A stretch of 64,000 bases of DNA from JANWYT01 sp034437555. GTDB lineage: Bacteria > Chloroflexota > Anaerolineae > Aggregatilineales > Phototrophicaceae. A program made the translations under genes and the position numbers. The notes beneath the pieces are model-generated. The model worked only from the letters and a program-made list of their open reading frames with translations, was not told the origin of the DNA and made no database searches. This document shows, piece by piece, positions 1 to 8,155 of this stretch. Positions within the stretch are counted from its first letter, which is position 1, and every line of letters begins with the position of its first letter. Location of the stretch: positions 14,061 through 78,060 of the forward strand of contig DAOTTQ010000064.1 in NCBI GenBank assembly GCA_034437555.1. Direction: 5' to 3'.

Positions 1-76
1 TCCCTTGTGCGAAGCTTGGGGAAACTAAAACCATTAACGCAACAAACACTGTAAAAAATTTGCTTAACTTTTGCAT
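1..76 (-). CDS. 5' end of a secreted protein (runs off the left edge)
   Basis: Only the first 25 codons are in the window, read leftwards from an ATG at 76. They encode a textbook signal peptide: a basic start (MQKLSKF), a hydrophobic core rich in V, A, L and M, and a signal-peptidase site at S-F-A just before Q-G. A purine-rich ribosome site (AAGGAAGAGG on the minus strand) sits a few bases before the ATG, and a good promoter lies at 146-174. The exported function cannot be told because the mature part is outside the window. Confidence 0.6.
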   Translation of the reverse strand, partial: MQKLSKFFTVFVALMVLVSPSFAQG

Positions 77-145
77 GTGCCTCTTCCTTCAAAAAGTCTT
101 CATCAACAGAAGATAAACCAACGATGAGATACTTGGCTATGGTTA

Positions 146-174
146 TATATAACCCGAAACGTGGATATTGACAA
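146..174 (-). promoter_or_regulatory. sigma-70-type promoter for the left-edge secreted gene
   Basis: On the minus strand TTGTCA (169-174) and TATATA (146-151) are separated by exactly 17 bases. Transcription would start near 139 and give a leader of about 60 bases before the ATG at 76. The -10 lies within a perfect 14-bp palindrome, GGTTATATATAACC (141-154), which could be a repressor site or just AT-rich symmetry. Nothing else was found in 77-329. Confidence 0.4.
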
Positions 175-329
175 CATAATGATAGGCGAAAACCTTTGTG
201 CATTCAACCGAATTTTTATTGCAACAAAATAATGCCGTTTTTTGTGCAACTTACACAAAATCCTGTTTATTATGCCCAATAAACCACACACTTCTGTATC
301 AAAGTATACAAGCTATAATGAAAAAACGG

Positions 330-1433
330 CTATTTCTCAGGAAAAAGTGCGCGAATTTCGCTTTCATTTGCCCCACAAATGCCCCGTTCTGTCAAAATCC
401 CCGTTACTAAACGGGCGGGTGTTACGTCAAACCCATAATTTGCCACACGGCTATTGGGGGGGGTAATGCGTACAGTGACAATGCTATCATCTACAATGCC
501 TTCCATATGGGTGACTTCTTCGGGGGCGCGTTCTTCAATGGGAATTTGGCGTACGCCGTCGCGCAATGTCCAATCTATTGTAGAAGAAGGCAACGCAGCA
601 TAGAACGGCACGCCGTTGTCATGGGCTGCCAACGCTTTAAGATATGTGCCAATTTTATTTGCCACATCGCCTGTTACAGTGGTTCTGTCACTGCCCACAA
701 TAACCAAATCGACCATCCCATGTTGCATCAGATGACCGCCTACATTGTCGGCGATGATTGTATGATTTACCCCATGTTGCCCCAGTTCCCACGCGGTTAG
801 ACGTGCGCCTTGGTTGCGTGGGCGCGTTTCGTCTACCCATACATGCACGTTTACCCCCTCATCATGGGCGCGGTAAATAGGCGCGGTGGCACTGCCAAAG
901 TCTACAAATGCCAGCCAGCCCGCGTTGCAGTGCGTTAGGATATTTATAGGCTCTCCCCCCTTGCGTTTGGCAATCTCGGTAATCAGTGAAAGCCCGTGTT
1001 CCCCAATGCGTTGGCAGGCGTGCGCGTCCTCATCGGCAATGGCTTGGGCGGTGGCTTTTGCTATTTGGATACCCTCTTGGGGGGTTTGTGCTTGTTGGAT
1101 GGCGTTAAGCTGGCGATGGACTGCCCACGCTAAATTAACTGCCGTAGGGCGCGTTTTAACCAGTTTTTCGGCGGCGTGCTGCATTGCCCCCATAAACGCA
1201 TCACGGTTTTCTTTGGGGGCGTATAGCGTGGCAAGATACATGCCATAGCCCGCCGCCGCCCCGATTAGCCCTGCGCCACGCACGAGCATGGTTTTAATGG
1301 CAAGCGCAATCTCATCGGGGGTGTGCAAGTCAAGGAGGCGAAATTCAAACGGTAGGATTTTTTGGTCAATAATGCGTACCGTGACCTCATCCACCAGCCA
1401 AATTGTGCGATAGTGTTGCCCGTTGACATTCAT
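330..1433 (-). CDS. mtnA: S-methyl-5-thioribose-1-phosphate isomerase
   Basis: The protein belongs to the eIF2B-like sugar-phosphate isomerase family. MtnA converts methylthioribose-1-phosphate to methylthioribulose-1-phosphate in the methionine salvage pathway, in the cytoplasm. Family marks are visible: VRGAGLIGAAAGYG (51-64), the segment ILTHCNAG with the catalytic Cys169, and the acid in VGSDR (Asp249) followed by GDVANKIGTY. The length of 367 residues is slightly above the usual 340-350. The phosphate-loop segment reads RGAGLIG where most members have RGAPAIG, a mild variation. No other salvage gene (mtnK, mtnB, mtnP) is adjacent. In bacteria the isomerase can also act on deoxyribose- or ribose-1-phosphate analogues, so the exact substrate is less certain than the family. 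Confidence 0.9.
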   Translation of the reverse strand: MNVNGQHYRTIWLVDEVTVRIIDQKILPFEFRLLDLHTPDEIALAIKTMLVRGAGLIGAAAGYGMYLATLYAPKENRDAFMGAMQHAAEKLVKTRPTAVNLAWAVHRQLNAIQQAQTPQEGIQIAKATAQAIADEDAHACQRIGEHGLSLITEIAKRKGGEPINILTHCNAGWLAFVDFGSATAPIYRAHDEGVNVHVWVDETRPRNQGARLTAWELGQHGVNHTIIADNVGGHLMQHGMVDLVIVGSDRTTVTGDVANKIGTYLKALAAHDNGVPFYAALPSSTIDWTLRDGVRQIPIEERAPEEVTHMEGIVDDSIVTVRITPPNSRVANYGFDVTPARLVTGILTERGICGANESEIRALFPEK

Positions 1434-1488
1434 CGTATGCGCTCCTTGTGGGGTATGGGTTTTTAGCCATTATTTGCAAACAAATTCA

Positions 1489-1497
1489 TGTTAGAAT
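1489..1497 (+). promoter_or_regulatory. extended -10 promoter element for the epimerase gene
   Basis: TG at 1489-1490, one base, then TAGAAT (1492-1497) forms an extended -10 element. Transcription would start near 1504, 31 bases before the GTG start. No good -35 box lies at 17 bases. This placement also argues against any coding start upstream of 1504. Confidence 0.3.
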
Positions 1498-1534
1498 TGT
1501 AGCGTACTTTAGCGCATCAAAAAGGAATGTTATT

Positions 1535-2527
1535 GTGAAAAATATCCTTGTTATTGGCGGAACACGCAACGTTGGCTACCAGTTAGTACAACGTCTTTTA
1601 GAAGATGGCTATAACGTTACGATACTAAATCGCGGCATGGGCGAAGATGATTTGCCAGAGGGTGTGCATCGCTTGCGAGCAGACCGTACCAACGCGCAAC
1701 AGATGAAGCGTGCGTTACTGGCAAAATCGTTTGACGCTGTGATTGATTTTGTGTTGTTTACAGGGCGTGAAGCCGAAACGGTGGTAGAACTGCTTAAAGA
1801 CCTTACCAACCACTATATCTGTGTTAGCACAGGGCAGGTGTACCTTGTTCGTGAGGACATCTCGCGCCCCTTCAAAGAAAGCGATTATCATGGGCGGTTA
1901 TTGCCATCGCCAAAGGCAAACACTTATGCGTTTGAAGAATGGAAATATGGCATGGACAAGCGCAACGCCGAAGATATATTTGCTAATGCCGAAGGCTTCC
2001 CCTATACCGTGCTACGCCTGCCTATGGTAAATAGTGAACGTGACCCCTTTAAGCGGTTATACGGCTATATTTTGCGCCTTAAAGATGGTGGTCCTTTGCT
2101 TGTGCCAGAAACCCCAAACCACCCCCTACGCCATATTTACGGCTTAGACGTGGTGAATGCCATTATGCGACTCATTGAAACGGGCAAGGGCAAGCATACC
2201 GCCTATAACATCTCGCAAGATGAAACCGTAAGCTTAGACGACTTTCTTGGTATTTTAGCAAGGCTAAAGGGAAAAAATCCCCCTACAATTGTGCGTAAAA
2301 AAGCCAGTGAACTAGAGGCAGCAGGCTTTTTGCCCGATTGCTCACCCTTTAGTGACCATTGGATGAGTGAGCTAGACAATACCCTTAGCAAGCAAGAACT
2401 GGGGCTAACATATACACCTCTTGCCACTTATTTAGAAAAACTGATAGAGCATTATCGCAAGTTCCCACCCCAGCCGCCCGTTAGTTACCGCAGGCGCAAC
2501 GCCGAAATTCAATTCGCGCTGGCATAA
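1535..2527 (+). CDS. NAD-dependent epimerase/reductase-like protein (extended SDR)
   Basis: An atypical or extended short-chain dehydrogenase of 330 residues. The N-terminus carries a Rossmann nucleotide-binding motif (NILVIGGTRNVG), followed by the alternating strands of an SDR fold. The GGTR-x-x-G form and overall length resemble bacterial proteins related to the chloroplast CSP41/epimerase group, which act on nucleotide sugars or have lost clear catalysis; the substrate cannot be predicted. A GTG start at 1535 is preferred: AAAGGAA lies 8 bases upstream and the Rossmann strand begins immediately. The reading frame is open for 29 codons further upstream, but those codons are not SDR-like and lie over the promoter. 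The gene ends just before a strong bidirectional terminator. Confidence 0.75.
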   Translation: MKNILVIGGTRNVGYQLVQRLLEDGYNVTILNRGMGEDDLPEGVHRLRADRTNAQQMKRALLAKSFDAVIDFVLFTGREAETVVELLKDLTNHYICVSTGQVYLVREDISRPFKESDYHGRLLPSPKANTYAFEEWKYGMDKRNAEDIFANAEGFPYTVLRLPMVNSERDPFKRLYGYILRLKDGGPLLVPETPNHPLRHIYGLDVVNAIMRLIETGKGKHTAYNISQDETVSLDDFLGILARLKGKNPPTIVRKKASELEAAGFLPDCSPFSDHWMSELDNTLSKQELGLTYTPLATYLEKLIEHYRKFPPQPPVSYRRRNAEIQFALA

Positions 2528-2551
2528 GCCCCGTGACCTTATCCAGCAAAC

Positions 2552-2593
2552 AAAAAAAGGGGCGTACATAAATTCATGCACGCCCCTTTTTTA
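2552..2593. terminator. bidirectional intrinsic terminator
   Basis: A stem AGGGGCGT (2558-2565) pairs with ACGCCCCT (2580-2587), flanked by A7 on the left and T6 on the right. It can therefore end transcription of the epimerase gene from the left and of the large secreted-protein gene from the right. Confidence 0.85.
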
Positions 2594-2612
2594 TATGCTA
2601 TTAAACAGTGGT

Positions 2613-5183
2613 CTAGCGCACGCCCACTTCTAAGCTCATTCCTGCGCCAAAATTCTCTACTTGCAAGTTTACGATGCCACTTTCTGGCACACCAAAACTA
2701 AGCGTCATTGTGCCTGCCATGCCGTAAGAAGTGCTATACTGCATCAGTGTTTCACCGTCTTGTGAGGCAATCACAGATAATGAGGACACACTACCACTCT
2801 TTACAGTCAGTGTAATTTCCACAATTTGCCCTGCTTCGGCTTCTAGCACCAGCACATCGCTGTTTTGCTTACCACTAAGTAACAGCGTGCGCGGTTGTTC
2901 TAGGGTATTGGGTTCACCGCGTTGGATATTAAGCGTCAGGTTGCCATCGCCAGAACCACTAAGGGCGCGTAACACCACCAAATAATCGGCGGTTTCTGTG
3001 GCAACAAAGCGCACAATTTCGGGGTGATAGCCACTACCACCGTCATCGTCAAACACCAGTTCTGTGCCAGTAAAATCATAGATGGCGAGGGTGCTATCTA
3101 CTGCCGCATCGCCCGTTACTTCAATGCCAAAGACATCACCCACCGTTGCCGATAGTGTGAAGTAGTGGACATTTTGGGTGGACATCATGCTTATGCTGGT
3201 GGGTGTGTCATACGCAATACGGCTGGTTACAACCCGTGAGAATGTAAATGTAAAATCACCTGTGAGGTCTTCGCTGTAGTCATAGGCGTTTTCGTAGCTG
3301 GTCGCCACCACGCTATAGCTTCCGCTATAGGGCAACACAAACACACTTAAGAGCGCATCTAGGCTTTCGCCGTCGTCATCCGAGAAAATGAGTTCGTTGC
3401 CGTCTTGGTCTAGGAGTGACAAGTAAGCATCAAAATCATTGGATTTTAACGATATGCTCACTACTTCACCCTCTTTGCCTGTAAATTCATAGAGGTATTC
3501 GGGCGATTCTAGCGTTAGCTCGCCTGTAATCACTTCGTTAATGCCATCCGAAGCGGTTACGATGGTGGGAACAGGCGTTGCAGTTACAGGCGCGGGGGTG
3601 GGTTGTACGGTGGTTGTGCCATCCGTCACAGCAAACACACCTTGCCCAACGCTACGTCCGCCGACCAGAGCGCGAACGGTGTAATCGCCTGTGCCGTCGG
3701 TTTCGTCTGTTACCAAGATGAGAACGGCGTTGCCATCGGCATCAGCGTTCTTTTCGGAGGTAAAAATAACGCTATCTGCAAACACCACTTCAAACGTCAC
3801 CGCTTGGTTAGGTTCTAAACCACTGGCGGTTACATTGTGTGTCATACCGCGCGAGCCTTCGCTTGGGGTAATGCTAACGACAGGCACACGCGCCTCTAGC
3901 ACGCTAAACCCAGCTTCACTCACCACTTGTCCATCCAACACAATTTGGGCGGTGTATGCACCAAGTGGGTCGCCTGTTTCTGTACGGAAGGTGATAGAAA
4001 CCGCGCCACCGCCATTGGTTTGCACGTCAAAGGTCTTAAAGGCATTACCATTTGCCAAGATATTTACCGTTACCGCCATATTGGCTGGCAAACGATTGGC
4101 ACTGACGGTTACAGTACGCCCAAGCGCACCATCAGGAGGATTGACCACCACACTTACGCCAGAGGGGTCAAACACATTTGCGCCAATGGTAATGCTGGCA
4201 CGCGCCACTTCAGAGCCGCTTTCGATGGCAATTAGGGTGTATGTGCCTTCGGCAATATCCGCATCAGAGGTGTATGCAGTAGTGGCATCACCGTCTACAT
4301 TGGTTCTGACAGTGGCTTCGTACAAGGCTGTTTGGGTGATGGCGTCTACGAGACTTAGCTCAACATCACGGAAGGGACGCGCCCCCGTTACGCTAATTTC
4401 AAACGCTGTGCCTGCCACGCCTCCCATGGGCGAAACGCTCACTTCGGCATTAAGGTCTACGCCTTCAACGCTAAAGGTGGTTTGGACAATAGTTTGGCGT
4501 TGGGCATTTTCGACGCGCACATCATACACACCAGGCAAGTTGTTGGCGGTGGTAAACAGTTCTACGGTTAAAGAACCGTTGTCGCCTGCTACCCATTGGC
4601 GGTCATATTCGGTTACGCCGTCCGCCTGGAACACCACCACCACATACACCACTTCAACGGGGTTTAGCCCACTGATGAGGATGTTAAAAGTACTGCGGGG
4701 TTGCGCGCTATTAGGAATCACGCGCACATCCGCAGTACGACCACCCGTTACGGGCGGGGCAACTGTAGGCGCAGGCGGAAGGGGTGTACTGGGTACGGGT
4801 GTGCTTTGTGGAAGCGGTGTACTAGGCACGGGTGTCGCACTGTCTTCGATAAGGCTGAAGGGTGCTTCAACCACAAGCGAATTGCCAGAGCGCAATTGCA
4901 CACGATACTCGCCCAGTGCATCAGACGCATCGCTGCGAAGCCCAAACGTTAGCACGCCATTGGCATCGCTAGAACGGTCGGTGCTGTAGACTACCGCATT
5001 GCTAGGTACATACAATACATCAAGACGATAGGAAGTGCCGGGCTGTAAACCCGTTGCTTCAATGTTTAATGACTGATTGCGAGCAATGCTATTAGGGGTA
5101 ATGGTCATGGCGGGGCTTTGTGCCAGCACCGTCGATGCCACTGTCATTAGCAAGCCCACGATTAAAAATCCTATTCGGCGCAT
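2613..5183 (-). CDS. secreted multi-domain protein with Ig-like repeats and PPC domains
   Basis: An 856-residue exported protein. Residues 1-21 form a signal peptide ending in V-L-A before Q-S. Then come about five Ig-like beta-sandwich repeats of roughly 95 residues (phrases such as SVSPMGGVAGTAFEISVTG and VVVNPPDGALGRTVTVSA). A Pro/Thr/Ser/Val linker follows the first, near 115-145, and another precedes the C-terminal part near 520-540. The last 300 residues contain two domains typical of bacterial pre-peptidase C-terminal (PPC) regions, with patterns such as FDAYLSLLDQDGNEL and a Gly/Asp-rich loop (DDDGES, DDDGGSGYHP). No catalytic domain is visible, so it is probably a surface or matrix protein. 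It lies 92 bases downstream of the beta-helix gene on the same strand and may share its transcript. Confidence 0.7.
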   Translation of the reverse strand: MRRIGFLIVGLLMTVASTVLAQSPAMTITPNSIARNQSLNIEATGLQPGTSYRLDVLYVPSNAVVYSTDRSSDANGVLTFGLRSDASDALGEYRVQLRSGNSLVVEAPFSLIEDSATPVPSTPLPQSTPVPSTPLPPAPTVAPPVTGGRTADVRVIPNSAQPRSTFNILISGLNPVEVVYVVVVFQADGVTEYDRQWVAGDNGSLTVELFTTANNLPGVYDVRVENAQRQTIVQTTFSVEGVDLNAEVSVSPMGGVAGTAFEISVTGARPFRDVELSLVDAITQTALYEATVRTNVDGDATTAYTSDADIAEGTYTLIAIESGSEVARASITIGANVFDPSGVSVVVNPPDGALGRTVTVSANRLPANMAVTVNILANGNAFKTFDVQTNGGGAVSITFRTETGDPLGAYTAQIVLDGQVVSEAGFSVLEARVPVVSITPSEGSRGMTHNVTASGLEPNQAVTFEVVFADSVIFTSEKNADADGNAVLILVTDETDGTGDYTVRALVGGRSVGQGVFAVTDGTTTVQPTPAPVTATPVPTIVTASDGINEVITGELTLESPEYLYEFTGKEGEVVSISLKSNDFDAYLSLLDQDGNELIFSDDDGESLDALLSVFVLPYSGSYSVVATSYENAYDYSEDLTGDFTFTFSRVVTSRIAYDTPTSISMMSTQNVHYFTLSATVGDVFGIEVTGDAAVDSTLAIYDFTGTELVFDDDGGSGYHPEIVRFVATETADYLVVLRALSGSGDGNLTLNIQRGEPNTLEQPRTLLLSGKQNSDVLVLEAEAGQIVEITLTVKSGSVSSLSVIASQDGETLMQYSTSYGMAGTMTLSFGVPESGIVNLQVENFGAGMSLEVGVR

Positions 5184-5275
5184 TCTTTTATCCTAACGTT
5201 TCTCATTTGGCTAGTTCATGGTTTCATTTTAGCCTAGTTTATGCGTTTACGGTTTAAGTGTTTAATGACATTTTC

Positions 5276-6826
5276 TCATTCATTCCATGCCCCTATGCTA
5301 GATGTTGTCCGTTCAGCATCCCCAAAAGCGGTAATGACCTCATTCGGCATGTTCCACTCTGGCACTAATGCCAAACTTTCTGGGGCAAACGCGGGCAAAG
5401 GTTGGCGAGCGCGGTGGGCTACATTGGGCAAAATCACTTCGCTCCCATCACGTTCTGTCAGGCGTGGCTCTAGCGTGTTAATGTCGTTATCGCGCACCAA
5501 TTGCAAGGCGTTACAAGTGGGGTTGGCGTTACCACAGCCATCATCATCCTCTACGCCCAATGCAAAGCCCTCACCGCCGTTCCAAATGACATTGTTCACA
5601 ATCAGCAGTTCCTCATCTCCATTCGCCACCGCGATATTGCTTTCGGGTGGGTTTTGGAACGCCCCAAAAATTTCAAAGTGCTGGTATTCACTACGATAAG
5701 GTGCGGGGTTATAAATGAGGTTGTTGGCAATAATCACATGCCGATTAGGGATGCGAACTTGGTTTGTGCCGTCATCCACAATCGTTGTTCCCCATCCGCC
5801 CTCATCCAAGAAGGTTTGGCAGGCTTCGCGCCCATCGTCACCCTCTTGCCCGTCACAGCTTCGCAAGCCATAGACCACTTCTATCAGATGGCTACGAGAC
5901 CCCACACGCCACGCGGTATTGTGGGCAATGAGTATTTTCCAGCCCCCTTGCACGCCCCACGCCGCCCCTTGTGTATCATGAACGATGTTGTTGGTGAAGT
6001 GCAAGTTATACGCTTCGTATTGAAGCCACGGCGACACCATAAACTGAAAGCCTGTGCCTTGCCCGGCAGTAAAGCCCCCTGTGCCACAGTTAAAAAATTC
6101 GTTGCCGTCTACAATCAACTGTGCCGAACCGCCTTTGGCATAAAAGCACCAATCGCCACTATCACTAACGACGTTGCGCCTAAAATGCCCATATTGCACC
6201 GCCACGTAGTCTACGGCGTTGTCCCACGCGCCGCTAATGGTGCTATCTTCCACATAAATATATTGTGACTGATTTACCTTAAGGGTTTCTTGCGCGTTAT
6301 ACGTTTCGGGGTCATCACCGCGCAAAGTGACGCGCCGTAGCAAAAGATGGGTGCATTTTTCACAATGAAACGCATCTGTGCCAGTGATGATATTAACGCC
6401 TATCCAGTAAAAATGGTGTGTATCGTAGATATTGATGTTAGTCGTAATCGTAACGGCATCATTGTTATACGCTTCTATGATGATGGGCGCATCGGGCGTG
6501 CCATAGCGTGATTCCCAATAATGGGGTACATCGCCTTCGGGGTAAACGCCCGCCATCAGCCAAATGTGATAGCCCTTTTGCAGGGTTTCACCCATCGGAA
6601 TTTGTTGCCATGCCTGCCTAAGCGTTTGGAGTGCGCGGGTAGGGGATGAGCCATCGTTGGCATCATTGCCGTTTTGGGGGTCTATATAGAGGGGAACGAG
6701 GTCGGGTGAACCCATGTCATACGCCAGCACTTGATGAGGAGGAAGCGATGGAGGAAAAGTGTCTTGTGCCATCGCACCCATCGTAAACGTTGCCAATATG
6801 CCACACAAAACAAGGGGCATCCGCAT
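5276..6826 (-). CDS. secreted right-handed beta-helix protein (pectate-lyase-like fold)
   Basis: A 516-residue protein with a signal peptide (residues 1-20, cut after A-M-A). The mature start contains YIDPQNGNDANDGSSPTRA, the usual opening of secreted parallel beta-helix proteins (DUF1565-like). Repeating short strands with Asn and His turns follow (TNNIVHDTQG, ANNLIYNPA, VNNVIWNGG). Proteins of this fold include polysaccharide lyases and surface glycan-binding proteins, but no catalytic triad can be assigned by eye. Six Cys residues (for example in CEKCTH and CGNANPTC) suggest disulfides outside the membrane. It precedes the Ig-like/PPC protein on the same strand, so both may serve the cell surface or degrade extracellular glycan. 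Confidence 0.75.
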   Translation of the reverse strand: MRMPLVLCGILATFTMGAMAQDTFPPSLPPHQVLAYDMGSPDLVPLYIDPQNGNDANDGSSPTRALQTLRQAWQQIPMGETLQKGYHIWLMAGVYPEGDVPHYWESRYGTPDAPIIIEAYNNDAVTITTNINIYDTHHFYWIGVNIITGTDAFHCEKCTHLLLRRVTLRGDDPETYNAQETLKVNQSQYIYVEDSTISGAWDNAVDYVAVQYGHFRRNVVSDSGDWCFYAKGGSAQLIVDGNEFFNCGTGGFTAGQGTGFQFMVSPWLQYEAYNLHFTNNIVHDTQGAAWGVQGGWKILIAHNTAWRVGSRSHLIEVVYGLRSCDGQEGDDGREACQTFLDEGGWGTTIVDDGTNQVRIPNRHVIIANNLIYNPAPYRSEYQHFEIFGAFQNPPESNIAVANGDEELLIVNNVIWNGGEGFALGVEDDDGCGNANPTCNALQLVRDNDINTLEPRLTERDGSEVILPNVAHRARQPLPAFAPESLALVPEWNMPNEVITAFGDAERTTSSIGAWNE

Positions 6827-6891
6827 CTTCTTTTGCCTTTTGGAGAGGGAATAAGATTATTCCCCCCATTATATCCTAAAAAGCAACAAGG

Positions 6892-7932
6892 CTAAGTAAT
6901 GCTATAGGTTTCGTTGTTTAAGTACCAGCTGGGCAGGGCTTCCATATTGTTAGGGCTACGCAAGCCCGTTTGATAGCGATAGTAACCCGCACAGGCAATC
7001 ATGGCAGCATTATCGGTACATAGCTCTATCGGAGGATAGCGCACCCCTAATGAGGTTTGCTGGTGCATCTTAGAGCGCAAAAGCTGATTGGCACTTACAC
7101 CCCCCACAATAAAAATTTCACTTGCGCCAAACGCTTTGGCGGCGCGTGCCGTCTTTTCTACTAAAATATCGGCTACGGCAAGCTGAAAACTGGCAGCTAC
7201 GTCGTTTACGCTGATATTGTGGCGCAGTTGGGCGCGTTTTTCACCCACCGTCGCGGGAACGCTGACTTCACGCATGACCGCAGTTTTTAGCCCACTAAAG
7301 CTAAAGTCATAGCTATTATCACGCTTTGCACGCGGAAAATTAAACGCCAACGGGTTGCCCTTTTGGGCAGCACGCTCAATGTTGGGTCCTCCAGGAAAAG
7401 GCAATGCCAGCAAACGCCCCACTTTGTCAAAGGCTTCGCCCGCAGCGTCATCGCTAGTGCGCCCCAAACTTTCAAACTCGCCATGACCGTGCATAAGCAA
7501 AAGTTCGGTATGCCCGCCACTGACAATCAAAATCAGCACGGGGAACACCACAGGGCGAAACGGCTGGGTTAGCCACAACGAATACACATGCCCCTCAAGA
7601 TGGTTGATACCCAGCAAGGGCTTATTTGCCATCAACGATAGCCCTTTAGCGTAGTTAATGCCCACCAAGAGCGAGCCAATTAAGCCGGGTCCGCGTGTGA
7701 CGGCAATCGCGTCAATATCATCAATCGTCATCGAAGCCTCGCGGAGGGCTTGGTCTACGACAGGCGCAATGGCTTCAACGTGCGCCCGTGAGGCAAGCTC
7801 GGGAAAAACGCCCCCGTGTTCGGCGTGAAGGGCAATTTGGCTGGCAATCACACTGCTTAAAAGGGTTTTGCCATCCTGTACAACGGCGGCGGCGGTTTCA
7901 TCACAAGAGGTTTCTATGCCTAAAATATTCAT
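6892..7932 (-). CDS. tsaD: tRNA N6-threonylcarbamoyladenosine biosynthesis protein TsaD
   Basis: The catalytic-scaffold subunit that, with TsaB and TsaE, transfers threonylcarbamoyl to A37 of ANN-decoding tRNAs. The 346-residue length is normal. Visible signatures are ILGIETSCDETA at the N-terminus, HAEHGGVFPELASRAH (36-51), the metal-binding pair His111 and His115 in NHLEGHVYS, VSGGHTELL, and the C-terminal GGVSANQ and CTDNAAMIA segments with a late Asp ligand. The ATG at 7932 is chosen because the ASKHA fold begins immediately and AGGA lies just upstream; the frame stays open for 31 non-conserved codons beyond it. The other Tsa genes are not in the window. It is 65 bases upstream of the beta-helix gene, a functionally unrelated neighbour. 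Confidence 0.97.
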   Translation of the reverse strand: MNILGIETSCDETAAAVVQDGKTLLSSVIASQIALHAEHGGVFPELASRAHVEAIAPVVDQALREASMTIDDIDAIAVTRGPGLIGSLLVGINYAKGLSLMANKPLLGINHLEGHVYSLWLTQPFRPVVFPVLILIVSGGHTELLLMHGHGEFESLGRTSDDAAGEAFDKVGRLLALPFPGGPNIERAAQKGNPLAFNFPRAKRDNSYDFSFSGLKTAVMREVSVPATVGEKRAQLRHNISVNDVAASFQLAVADILVEKTARAAKAFGASEIFIVGGVSANQLLRSKMHQQTSLGVRYPPIELCTDNAAMIACAGYYRYQTGLRSPNNMEALPSWYLNNETYSIT

Positions 7933-8155
7933 GGGTTGTCCTGAGTGGGTTCTCACTGATTTTTTGCATGCTAATTTTGCAGGAAGGAGTGAGTGCATTT
8001 TACCCCTTTTTAACGGGTGGGGCAATTACGGCGTTGGTAAGATGCGCGACGTAGGGCAGGCGTAGCACAAAAGGCGTGCTTAGGGCGCATTATGCTCTAT
8101 AATAATGAGTATAGTAAAGGATTCATGGCGCACCGACGTATAGGACAAATAAGCA

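Noticed and set aside
141..154. Transposon end or origin-like palindrome
   Set aside because: A single 14-bp AT-rich palindrome with no direct repeats, DnaA boxes or transposase nearby; it is better explained as part of a promoter.
1448..1534. 29 extra codons upstream of the epimerase
   Set aside because: They overlie the extended -10 and are not SDR-like. The GTG at 1535 has a good ribosome site and starts the Rossmann strand.
3691..4989. 432-codon plus-strand frame opposite the Ig-like/PPC gene
   Set aside because: It is antisense to a gene with a signal peptide and repeated domains. Its Ser/Thr/Val/Pro composition mirrors the codons of the real gene, and it has no ribosome site or domain.
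5501..6268. 255-codon plus-strand frame opposite the beta-helix gene
   Set aside because: No domain, no start signal, antisense to a well-supported secreted protein.
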